Part shown: positions 1 through 5,748 of the stretch, in pieces
Layout of the letters: each line of letters begins with the position of its first letter
How positions within the stretch are numbered: the first letter of the stretch is position 1
Assembly: GCA_902783445.1 (NCBI GenBank)
Contig: CACZQX010000063.1
Coordinates: forward strand, 1-9,411
Length of the DNA: 9,411 nt
Reading direction: 5' to 3'
Source of the DNA: an uncultured Lachnospiraceae bacterium
GTDB taxonomy: Bacteria > Bacillota > Clostridia > Lachnospirales > Lachnospiraceae
The notes under the pieces: model-generated
What the model was told of the DNA's origin: nothing
Databases searched by the model: none
What the model saw: only the letters and a program-made list of their open reading frames with translations
Translations under genes and position numbers: made by a program

Positions 1-24
1 CGCAGGTGCAACAAAACATGCCAT
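1..24 (-). CDS. 5' end of a gene leaving the window; product unknown
   Basis: Only the first eight codons are present, reading M-A-C-F-V-A-P-A. The start is supported by a near-perfect Shine-Dalgarno AGGAGGT at 37-31, six bases before ATG at 24-22. The gene lies downstream of the thioesterase in the same direction, so it could receive read-through transcription, but it also has its own promoter-like -10. The N-terminus is hydrophobic; from memory it resembles the start of small clostridial membrane proteins of unknown function, which cannot be confirmed from eight residues. An alternative ATG at 19-17 is in another frame and worse spaced from the SD. Confidence 0.6.
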
Positions 25-129
25 AGTTATACCTCCTGAACACTAAATCTTTTTTTATTATAACAAAAAGCATTTTCCAAATCTACACTTTAAATTGTGA
101 TAATTTAGTGTCTAATATAACTATGGCAT
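18..129 (-). repeat. Nested inverted repeat enclosing a start codon
   Basis: A perfect 14-bp inverted repeat (18-31 with 116-129) encloses a second perfect 9-bp one (40-48 with 103-111). In minus-strand RNA they stack into a long hairpin. The SD AGGAGG falls in the internal loop and the AUG of the next gene falls in the outer stem. No U-tract follows, so it is not an intrinsic terminator. The inference is that RNA read through from the thioesterase would hide the start codon, while RNA begun inside the loop would not. Confidence 0.7.
57..65 (-). promoter_or_regulatory. Extended -10 promoter element for the gene at 24-1
   Basis: The minus strand reads TGTTATAAT, a perfect TATAAT with the TGn extension. 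The -35 is poor (TAGATT at 17-bp spacing). Transcription would start near position 50, so the RNA would include the SD and start codon but not the left arms (103-129) of the inverted repeat. Confidence 0.5.
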
Positions 130-151
130 TTTATTTCTTAAAAAAATTATT

Positions 152-877
152 CTATAATTCGATTTTTACAGAGTATGCTTTTTCGCCTTCCACAAATCCT
201 CTTAAATAAAGGGCACCTTCTTCAAGTTTGTATTTTATGTCAACCGTATTTCCGCCCCTTATTTCATGGCTATACTCAATCCAAATGGATTTAACGGGAT
301 GTTCGTTGATGTATTTTTCTCCCAAAGCCGAATAGGCCCATTCAAGATAAAACGCATTGTTAACATGGCCGTTAATGTCAATTTCAAAATCTTTAACTTC
401 GTGTTTAAATGAAGAATCGAGATTATCCGGAAAATTCATACTAAGCTTCGGAATCGGCATATCATCATCAAACTTAACCACCGGAATTGCCTTAATATCT
501 TCCGGTATATCCGTTTGACTCCTTGTTTTTTCATCAATTATGGTAAAGGTTGATGATACTTCCACAAGTGTATTGCCCGCTTCATCCATAAATTTAAAAC
601 GTCTTGTAAGCAAGCCGTATTTGATAGCTCCCGGCCAGCTTTTTAAAGTTATGGTCTCATCCTGTTTTGGCATGCGATTAATATTAATCTGCGACCAGCA
701 AATAACCCAAAGTGTTCCGTTTTCCACAAGCTTAATGGTATCTATACCAAGCTCCTCAACGTGCTTTCTCGTTGCCGCCTCCATGTAACGGGCAAGATCG
801 CCTATCGTACCGTTTTTATACGAATCACACTGTTTCTCATCAAAAACTATTTTTTCTTCATAAACATCTCTTGACAT
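152..877 (-). CDS. Acyl-ACP thioesterase (FatA/FatB-like, double hotdog)
   Basis: This 241-residue cytoplasmic enzyme hydrolyses acyl-acyl carrier protein to free fatty acid plus ACP, ending or trimming fatty-acid synthesis. Two hotdog halves are recognisable, about residues 1-125 and 155-241, the usual length for bacterial members of the family. The second half carries the signature D167-I-N169-G-H171-V-N-N. Asp, Asn and His match the catalytic residues of plant FatB, and Glu205 in Y-S-H-E matches its catalytic Glu. The start is ATG at 877 with an A-rich AAGGA element about 11 bases upstream. It is transcribed away from the LysR gene from a promoter at 944-972. Substrate chain length cannot be read from the sequence. 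Other hotdog thioesterases such as 4-hydroxybenzoyl-CoA types are shorter and lack the second half, so the family call is firm. Confidence 0.9.
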   Translation of the reverse strand: MSRDVYEEKIVFDEKQCDSYKNGTIGDLARYMEAATRKHVEELGIDTIKLVENGTLWVICWSQININRMPKQDETITLKSWPGAIKYGLLTRRFKFMDEAGNTLVEVSSTFTIIDEKTRSQTDIPEDIKAIPVVKFDDDMPIPKLSMNFPDNLDSSFKHEVKDFEIDINGHVNNAFYLEWAYSALGEKYINEHPVKSIWIEYSHEIRGGNTVDIKYKLEEGALYLRGFVEGEKAYSVKIEL

Positions 878-943
878 ATTTTTACTTTTCCTTTTTATTT
901 TTTGCCGATTTTGCCTGTAAACAATATCCCATCTACTTTACCC

Positions 944-972
944 ATAATAGCACCTGCCATCAAGGATGTCCA
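944..972 (-). promoter_or_regulatory. Promoter of the thioesterase gene
   Basis: On the minus strand TGGACA (972-967), a 17-bp spacer and TATTAT (949-944) preceded by TGC give a good sigma-A site with an extended -10. The predicted start near 937 leaves a leader of about 60 bases. It is back to back with the LysR promoter; the two -35 elements are about 40 bp apart. Confidence 0.6.
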
Positions 973-1001
973 CTCAATCATGCCATTTATCTTATGCCGG
1001 A

Positions 1002-1013
1002 ATTTTATAAAAT
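1002..1013. repeat. 12-bp palindrome at the LysR promoter; possible operator
   Basis: ATTTTATAAAAT is a perfect palindrome that runs into the first base of the LysR -35 element, within the shared divergent promoter region. LysR regulators commonly bind AT-rich dyads in such regions and repress their own gene. That this is the site is inference, and AT-rich palindromes also arise by chance. Confidence 0.3.
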
Positions 1014-1041
1014 GGACAAAGAAATAATACAATGTTAATAT
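1013..1041 (+). promoter_or_regulatory. Promoter of the LysR-type regulator gene
   Basis: TGGACA (1013-1018), a 17-bp spacer, and TAATAT (1036-1041) preceded by TGT. The -35 matches five of six and the TGn extension compensates for a four-of-six -10. The predicted start near 1048 gives a very short leader. Confidence 0.5.
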
Positions 1042-1081
1042 AAATTTGTAGCCATGAAACCAATGCATAATATTGAATAAT

Positions 1082-1981
1082 ATGAAATCCATAGATTTAA
1101 AAAACATTAAACTAAGTCAAATTCAAATATTCATAACCGCTGCCGAATGCGGAAACTTTACCTCCGCAGCGGAAAGTCTTTTTGTTACTCAACCAATGAT
1201 AACAAAGACTATCCAGCATTTGGAGCGTGAATTAAACATAATACTCTTTGTAAGAAACAGAGGAAAATTAAAGCTTACCCCTGCGGGGCGAGAACTATAT
1301 AATAAGTTTAAAAACTTACTTTTCCAGTTGGAAGATTCTATCGAAACCGCCCATATTTTGCAAGAAGGCAGACATTCCAAGGTCACCATCGGAATTAGCA
1401 GTCTTTGTATTGCCAATAACGATCCGGGCCTTAAACGCCTCAAACAAATCAGAAGCAACTTTGATGATATAACATTTCATACCGAATCAAACAATATGGC
1501 GGTTTTGGTGGATAAGCTTATTTCGGGAGATATGGATGCAATTGTTGTTTCAAAACATATACTGCCCAAACTAAAGGGCTTTAATTTTAAATGGATTGAG
1601 ATTGTAAGCTCATGCCTTGCAATATTTGTACCGGATTCATCCCCTGTTTATAAGATGAAAAATCCAACTCTTAAGGATTTCAAGAATGAAAGCTTCGTTG
1701 CTTTTTCTCCGGAAAAAGACAGAGATTATGTAAACCTTCTTGATGACATATGCAACAAAGCAGGCTTTTCTCCTAAAATATCCTGCTATATCGACAACGA
1801 AATGTCATTTAAAATCAACCTTATGATGGATAACGGTGTTGTGCTTGCAGACAGTTTGGTTCCTTTGGACGACGAGCACATAAGAAAGGTTGAACTAAAA
1901 GATTATCCAAACGGCTTGGTTATGGTTTGGAATCCTCTAAATTGCAGCGATGCACTAAATCGCATTATTAAAAGTATATAG
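1082..1981 (+). CDS. LysR-type transcriptional regulator
   Basis: This 299-residue protein has the typical LTTR length. Residues about 8-65 form the N-terminal winged helix-turn-helix, with the family pattern F-I-T-A-A-E-C-G-N-F-T-S-A-A-E, then T-Q-P-M-I-T-K-T-I-Q-H-L-E, then L-F-V-R-N-R and L-T-P-A-G. Residues about 90-295 are the periplasmic-binding-protein-like co-inducer domain. ATG at 1082 is the conservative start; an in-frame TTG at 1073 would add three residues. Neither has a convincing Shine-Dalgarno. An eight-codon ORF at 1054-1080 ends one base before the ATG, so initiation may depend on coupling. It is divergent from the thioesterase gene and 185 bases upstream of the URO-D-family gene, either of which could be its target. 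The effector is unknown. Confidence 0.93.
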   Translation: MKSIDLKNIKLSQIQIFITAAECGNFTSAAESLFVTQPMITKTIQHLERELNIILFVRNRGKLKLTPAGRELYNKFKNLLFQLEDSIETAHILQEGRHSKVTIGISSLCIANNDPGLKRLKQIRSNFDDITFHTESNNMAVLVDKLISGDMDAIVVSKHILPKLKGFNFKWIEIVSSCLAIFVPDSSPVYKMKNPTLKDFKNESFVAFSPEKDRDYVNLLDDICNKAGFSPKISCYIDNEMSFKINLMMDNGVVLADSLVPLDDEHIRKVELKDYPNGLVMVWNPLNCSDALNRIIKSI

Positions 1982-1996
1982 AATTTCTATTCAGAT

Positions 1997-2031
1997 ATGG
2001 AATACATTTCGTTTGAAATATATTCCATTTT
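1997..2031 (+). terminator. AT-rich hairpin after the LysR gene, probable weak terminator
   Basis: ATGGAATA-C-ATTTC / GTTT / GAAAT-A-TATTCCAT forms 13 pairs with one C-A mismatch and a four-base loop, followed by TTTT. The stem is mostly A-U and the U-tract is short, so termination may be partial. As DNA it is also a 32-bp imperfect palindrome. A second palindrome, ATAGAATTTCTAT, overlaps the LysR stop codon at 1978-1990. Confidence 0.5.
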
Positions 2032-2057
2032 GTTATACATATATCCTAACGGGTTAT

Positions 2058-2086
2058 TTTACATAGCGAATCGGTCTTGTTAACAT
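2058..2086 (+). promoter_or_regulatory. Promoter of the URO-D-family gene
   Basis: TTTACA (2058-2063), a 17-bp spacer, and TAACAT (2081-2086) preceded by TGT. A start near 2093 would give a leader of roughly 75 bases before the ATG at 2167. The -10 is imperfect, so this is moderate evidence. Confidence 0.45.
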
Positions 2087-2154
2087 TAAATTAAGAAAAG
2101 CGGAATATGCACTCAATGTCCGCAAACAAATTTTATGGCAGGCCGTACCTGCAG

Positions 2155-2163
2155 AAAGGTGAT
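2155..2163 (+). promoter_or_regulatory. Ribosome binding site fixing the URO-D-family start
   Basis: AAAGGTGAT lies just upstream of ATG 2167 and matches the 3' end of 16S rRNA well. It favours this ATG over the earlier in-frame ATG at 2107, which has no SD and would add a 20-residue tail unlike the family. A small hairpin (GCAGG 2138-2142, CCTGC 2148-2152) sits just before it. Confidence 0.7.
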
Positions 2164-2166
2164 TTC

Positions 2167-3291
2167 ATGTATAACAATTCTATTGAAAGACTCGGCGCTA
2201 TGTTTGATTGTGTTCCCGTTAAGGACCGTGGGGACATCCCTATTTACCCTCAGCTTATTACTTGGGCGGGCCGCTATGCAGGCAAAACACAAAAAGAAAT
2301 CTTTGCGGACCACAGAGTTTACTTTAATTGTGTAAAAAAAGTATTTGACGACTTTGGATATCCCGATGCCATGAATCCGGCAGACCCTGCCACAATCGTA
2401 TTCGGCGAAGGGCTTCCTGCCAATTATCCGGGCAAGGAACTTGGTGATGACGACCTTTTTCAGTTTGTTGAAACAATCAACATTGAAGAAGACGATTACA
2501 AAAAAATCATAGAAAAAGGTTGGGATAAGTGGTTTATGGACTATACCTGCCGTATTCAAAACCCACCTATGAGTAAATTTCAGGTTATTAAAACCTTTAT
2601 AAATATGGGAAAAAAAGGTGCGGAACTGGTTAAGACTTTCAGACCTTTGGGGGTTGAGCCTATTTCCGGATCCACCTTCTTCCCTCTTTTCGATCAGCTC
2701 TCTCTTATAAGATCCTTTGGTGAATTTATAATGGACCTTTACGATGAGCCTGATATGATTAAACAGATTTTGGATAAGGAAACTCCGATTATTATAAAAA
2801 CTCAGCTTAAGAGAAACAAAAAGAATCCGATTAAGAGAATGCATATGTACGCCATGAGAAGTGATGCATCGGTTATTTCGCCTGATATATTCGATGAATT
2901 TTCTTACCCATATCTTAAGCAGATGATTTTAGCCTTCCATGAGGCCGACTATAAATGTATCATCCACGCCGATGGCAAATGGCTGCCTATGCTGGATCGT
3001 TTCTTGGAGCTTCCGAAAGGCAGCGTCCACTTTGAGTTTGACGGAAATACGGATCTCAGACAGGCTGCTCAGATTTTAGACGGTCACCTCTCCTTCCGTG
3101 GCGACGTTCCCGCAACCATGATGGCAATGGGAACGCCTGATGAAGTGGCCGAGTACTGCGAAGGTCTTATTGAAGACGTGGGCATGAAAACTCCGGGCTT
3201 TATGCTTGGTACGGGATGCGAGGTACCTCTTAACTGCAAAGCCGAAAACTACAAAGCTTTAATGGATTCCATACTTAAAGCCAGAAAATAA
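2167..3291 (+). CDS. URO-D-family protein, probable corrinoid/methyl-transfer enzyme
   Basis: This 374-residue soluble protein is predicted to fold as the (beta/alpha)8 barrel shared by uroporphyrinogen decarboxylase and the MtaA/MtbA/CmuA methylcobamide methyltransferases. Visible family features are W-A-G-R-Y near residue 33, I-S-G-S-T near 166, H267-A-D269-G in the C-terminal half, and L-G-T-G-C351-E-V-P near the end. The methyltransferase branch binds zinc through H-x-C plus a distal Cys. Here the distal Cys (351) and the His (267) are present, but the middle Cys is replaced by Asp269. There is no heme-synthesis neighbour, which argues against a true HemE. The usual corrinoid protein and substrate methyltransferase are also absent here. 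The upstream LysR may regulate it. The family is secure; the reaction is not. Confidence 0.8.
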   Translation: MYNNSIERLGAMFDCVPVKDRGDIPIYPQLITWAGRYAGKTQKEIFADHRVYFNCVKKVFDDFGYPDAMNPADPATIVFGEGLPANYPGKELGDDDLFQFVETINIEEDDYKKIIEKGWDKWFMDYTCRIQNPPMSKFQVIKTFINMGKKGAELVKTFRPLGVEPISGSTFFPLFDQLSLIRSFGEFIMDLYDEPDMIKQILDKETPIIIKTQLKRNKKNPIKRMHMYAMRSDASVISPDIFDEFSYPYLKQMILAFHEADYKCIIHADGKWLPMLDRFLELPKGSVHFEFDGNTDLRQAAQILDGHLSFRGDVPATMMAMGTPDEVAEYCEGLIEDVGMKTPGFMLGTGCEVPLNCKAENYKALMDSILKARK

Positions 3292-3320
3292 AAATGAGCA
3301 GCTTATATGCTGCTCATTTT
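3291..3320. terminator. Bidirectional intrinsic terminator between converging genes
   Basis: A perfect 12-bp stem (3291-3302 with 3309-3320; core ATGAGCAGC / GCTGCTCAT) with a six-base loop starts at the last base of the URO-D-family stop codon. The plus strand ends the stem in TTTT. The minus strand continues as TTTTTATTTT, so it also terminates mccA, whose stop is 25 bases away. Confidence 0.9.
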
Positions 3321-3344
3321 CAAATCTCCCTACACAAATTTAAT

Positions 3345-4256
3345 CTAATCAAAAAGTCCTTTACTTAAGTATCTGTCACCTCGATCCGGAAATACCGTAA
3401 CAATGTTTGCATCTTTTACTATTGCAGCCAACTTTAAGCTTGCGCTTAAGGCCGCACCCGATGATGATCCTGCAATGATGCCTTCTTTTAATGCCAATGT
3501 CTTGACTGCCGCAAATGCTTCATCATCGCTTACTTTTATTACTTCATCTATAAATGAAACGTCCATTGTATCGGCTATAAAATCATTTCCTATTCCTTCT
3601 ATATCGTAGTCCGCATGTTCGCCGCCACCGATTATGGAACCGTATGGATCGGCCAAAACGCCTTTGATATTAGAATTTTTTTCTTTCAGGTATTTTAATA
3701 TTCCGCTGAATGTACCGCCGCTTCCGGCTCCCGCCACCAAATAATCTATTTTGCCATCCATCTGCTCATAGATTTCGGGACCCGTGGTTTCGTAATGAGC
3801 CTTTGGATTTGCCGGGTTTCTAAACTGATTAAGAGAAATGGCATTTGGGGTTTTGGCAATTATTTTCTTTGCCTCTTCTTCGGCTCCAAGCATTCCGCCT
3901 TCTCTTGAAGTGTGAACAATCTCTGCCCCCAAAGCTCTCATAATCTTTTGCTTTTCTTCGGAAAACTTTTCCGGAACCGTAAATATTACATTAAATCCCT
4001 GATTAAGAGCCGCTATGGCAATTCCTATACCTGTGTTTCCCGCAGTGGCATCAACTATTGTTCCGCCGGGCTTTAAAAGGCCCCTTTCTTTTGCATCGTC
4101 TATCATATAGACACCAACTCTGTCTTTTACGCTTCCCGCAGGATTCATAAGTTCCAACTTGGCATATAATCCAACGCTTTCATCTATTTGCAAATTGTTA
4201 AGTTTAAGTATCGGTGTATGTCCGATTAAGCTTCGGACACTCATGTGTACATCCAT
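3345..4256 (-). CDS. mccA: Cystathionine beta-synthase / cysteine synthase family (MccA)
   Basis: This PLP enzyme of 303 residues is expected to condense O-acetylserine with homocysteine to cystathionine, the first step of reverse transsulfuration. Fold type II landmarks are L-I-G-H-T-P near residue 10, N-P-A-G-S-V-K44-D-R with the Schiff-base lysine, D-A-T-A-G-N-T-G-I-G for the substrate loop, G-S-G-G-T-F for PLP phosphate, and S-S-G-A-A near the end. There is no C-terminal CBS-pair (Bateman) or heme region. It lies 60 bases downstream of mccB on one transcript, which favours MccA over plain CysK; sequence alone cannot exclude CysK activity. The chosen ATG at 4256 puts G-H-T-P at the normal distance from the N-terminus. 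A TTG at 4301 would add a basic tail read through the SD and hairpin. ATG at 4244 is a second possibility. Confidence 0.85.
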   Translation of the reverse strand: MDVHMSVRSLIGHTPILKLNNLQIDESVGLYAKLELMNPAGSVKDRVGVYMIDDAKERGLLKPGGTIVDATAGNTGIGIAIAALNQGFNVIFTVPEKFSEEKQKIMRALGAEIVHTSREGGMLGAEEEAKKIIAKTPNAISLNQFRNPANPKAHYETTGPEIYEQMDGKIDYLVAGAGSGGTFSGILKYLKEKNSNIKGVLADPYGSIIGGGEHADYDIEGIGNDFIADTMDVSFIDEVIKVSDDEAFAAVKTLALKEGIIAGSSSGAALSASLKLAAIVKDANIVTVFPDRGDRYLSKGLFD

Positions 4257-4290
4257 TTTTTTCTTTATCCGATTTTTTCGGATTCTCCTT
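4257..4290 (-). promoter_or_regulatory. mccA ribosome binding site with a hairpin spacer
   Basis: On the minus strand the SD AAGGAG (4290-4285) is followed at once by ATCCGA-loop-TCGGAT (4283-4278 with 4272-4267), then an A-rich stretch and ATG 4256. The linear SD-to-AUG gap is 28 bases, too long for normal initiation. Folding the 17-base hairpin shortens it to about 11. Confidence 0.55.
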
Positions 4291-4316
4291 TCCTTATGCA
4301 ATTATCAATTTTTTTA

Positions 4317-5468
4317 TTATTTTTTTGCTTTCTTGATTGCCTCTTCCAAATCATTAATCAAATCATCCACATCTTCTATACCAACCGACAGTCTGATAAG
4401 TTCGTCTACGATTCCCACTTTCTTTCTTATTTCTTCGGGTATTGAAGCGTGTGTCATGCTTGCAGGGTGGCATACCAAAGATTCAACGCCTCCTAAGCTT
4501 TCCGCCAGGGTAATAAGTTTTAAATTTTTGTAAAATTCTTTGTAGTCGTATTCTTTATTAAGAACGAAAGAAATCATTGCTCCGGGGCCGTCTGCCTGCT
4601 TTTTTTGAACTTCAAAGCCCGGATCGCTTTTAAGTCCCGGATAATATACTTTTTCCACATATGGACTTTTATCCAACCAATCGGCTATCTTTAAAGCATT
4701 TTCCACATGTCTGTCCATCCTTACTCCAAGAGTTTTTATACCTCTTATTACAAGGAAGCTGTCCTGCGGGGAAAGTACCGCGCCTATAGCGTTTTGGAGG
4801 AAGTAAAGTCTCTCGGCTATTTTTTCATCTTTTACAATGGCAAATCCCGAAATAACGTCGCTATGGCCACCCAGGTACTTTGTGCCGCTGTGAACAACTA
4901 TGTCCGCACCCCACTCAATCGGGCGCTGTAAATAAGGAGTTAGAAATGTATTGTCAACTATCAAAAGTTTGTTGTTGGCTTTTGCAAGTTTTGAAACCGC
5001 CTCAATATCCGTAACACTAAGCAAAGGATTTGCAGGAGTTTCGATATAAATTGCTTTAACGCTATCATCAATAGCTGCCTTTATGTTTTCAATCTTCGAT
5101 GTATCAACCGACTCGTAAGTAATTCCCAGTGGTTTGAATACATTGTCCAAAAGTCTGAATGTTCCGCCGTAAATGTTATCCGAAACTATAAGTTTGTCTC
5201 CGCCTTTAAAAAGGGAAATAACCGTATGTATTGCCGCAAGTCCCGATGAAAAGGCAAGTCCGAATTTTCCGCCTTCAAGATCCGCAATCAAGCTTTCCAG
5301 CGCTGCTCTTGTGGGATTGCCTGTTCTTGAGTATTCCCATTTTGGATGACCAAACAGCTCCTTTTGTTTGTAAGTGGAAGTCTGATATATGGGAACATTT
5401 ACCGCTCCCGTAATCTCATCTCCGTCAATGCCTCCGTGAATAACAAGTGAATTTAATTTCAAGCTCAT
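4317..5468 (-). CDS. mccB: Cystathionine gamma-lyase (MccB)
   Basis: This 383-residue cytoplasmic PLP enzyme is of the Cys/Met metabolism family (fold type I). It is expected to split cystathionine into cysteine, 2-oxobutyrate and ammonia. Landmarks are Y46-S-R48 and G-N-P-T (PLP phosphate contacts from the neighbouring subunit), S-S-G-L-A-A near 75, E-T-P-A-N-P-L near 143, V-D-N-T-F near 171, S-G-T-K197-Y-L-G-G-H with the PLP lysine, and S-L-G-G-V-E-S-L with C-H-P-A-S-M-T-H-A near the C-terminus. Cystathionine gamma-synthase and homocysteine gamma-lyase share most of these; mccA directly downstream supports the lyase. The start has AGAGGT five bases upstream. It is the first structural gene after a roughly 315-base leader with promoter, leader peptide and attenuator. 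Confidence 0.9.
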   Translation of the reverse strand: MSLKLNSLVIHGGIDGDEITGAVNVPIYQTSTYKQKELFGHPKWEYSRTGNPTRAALESLIADLEGGKFGLAFSSGLAAIHTVISLFKGGDKLIVSDNIYGGTFRLLDNVFKPLGITYESVDTSKIENIKAAIDDSVKAIYIETPANPLLSVTDIEAVSKLAKANNKLLIVDNTFLTPYLQRPIEWGADIVVHSGTKYLGGHSDVISGFAIVKDEKIAERLYFLQNAIGAVLSPQDSFLVIRGIKTLGVRMDRHVENALKIADWLDKSPYVEKVYYPGLKSDPGFEVQKKQADGPGAMISFVLNKEYDYKEFYKNLKLITLAESLGGVESLVCHPASMTHASIPEEIRKKVGIVDELIRLSVGIEDVDDLINDLEEAIKKAKK

Positions 5469-5521
5469 AATTTACCTCTTTCCTTTTTTATTTTTAATCT
5501 GTTTTTTTAACTTGTCTGATT

Positions 5522-5561
5522 TTTTCTTATGCCTTTTTTACTTCAAAAAGGCATAAGAAAA
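5522..5561 (-). promoter_or_regulatory. 17-bp perfect hairpin in the mccB leader
   Basis: Positions 5522-5538 and 5545-5561 are perfectly complementary around a six-base loop (core CTTATGCC / GGCATAAG). On the minus strand no U-tract follows. Instead, its 5' arm begins with the UUUU of the upstream terminator. It can form only once polymerase has passed that terminator. It could mark or stabilise the read-through mRNA, or act as an extra pause or antitermination element. Confidence 0.6.
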
Positions 5562-5587
5562 GGGAGCTTTAAATTTTTTAAGCTCCC
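5558..5587 (-). terminator. Attenuator terminator upstream of mccB
   Basis: On the minus strand GGGAGCTT (5587-5580) pairs with AAGCTCCC (5569-5562) around an A/T-rich loop, followed by TTTTCTT. It lies between the mcc promoter and mccB, so it must be bypassed for expression. Its 5' arm overlaps the antiterminator partner at 5583-5594, so the two structures exclude each other. Confidence 0.8.
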
Positions 5588-5689
5588 AAGCAAAATGGCA
5601 TACAATCTGTTTCACACTATAAACATCAAATTGTTTTAAGACGCATCAAAATATAAGCCGACGGTCTTTCGCGCATATCTGCTTGGGAA
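5583..5689 (-). promoter_or_regulatory. Antiterminator pairing, leader ORF to terminator arm
   Basis: In minus-strand RNA, UUCCCAAGCAGA (5689-5678), inside the leader ORF, pairs with UUUGCUUGGGAG (5594-5583). This is twelve continuous pairs including two G-U, with a perfect nine-pair core. The second strand includes GGGAG of the terminator's 5' arm. The first strand starts 11 bases after the last Cys codon, so a ribosome held at those codons would leave it free. Confidence 0.7.
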
Positions 5690-5748
5690 TGACTCATTCG
5701 ACAACACATCATTGTATTTGTAATGTTTTTAAATGTCTGTGTATTCAT
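5626..5748 (-). CDS. mcc leader peptide, 40 aa, with tandem Cys codons
   Basis: The ORF starts at ATG 5748 behind a strong SD (AAAGGAG, nine bases away) and a CA-rich, probably unstructured tract containing a repeat of ACAACAAA. It ends at TGA 5628-5626. The peptide has 40 residues with six Met, and Cys15-Cys16 inside M-M-C-C-R-M at codons 13-18 (Cys codons TGT TGT at 5706-5701). The C-terminus is basic, with no signal peptide or domain. It lies between the mcc promoter and the attenuator, and its own RNA supplies the antiterminator strand. The probable role is a cis-acting ribosome sensor of cysteinyl-tRNA, not a stable protein. A free small protein remains possible. Confidence 0.7.
   Translation of the reverse strand: MNTQTFKNITNTMMCCRMSHSQADMRERPSAYILMRLKTI

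Noticed and set aside
895..1107. 70-residue minus-strand ORF whose end (G-K-V-D-G-I-L-F-T-G) resembles the ATP-site motif of acetate/butyrate kinases
   Set aside because: It starts inside the LysR gene, has no SD, and the suggestive stretch coincides with the thioesterase promoter. No further kinase similarity flanks it. A decayed remnant is possible but unsupported.
2113..2844. 243-residue antisense ORF over the URO-D-family gene
   Set aside because: It is a shadow of a clearly conserved protein, with no family features and no ribosome binding site of its own that would support it.
4257..4301. MccA starting at TTG 4301
   Set aside because: The added residues are a very basic tail encoded by the SD and hairpin, unlike the family N-terminus.
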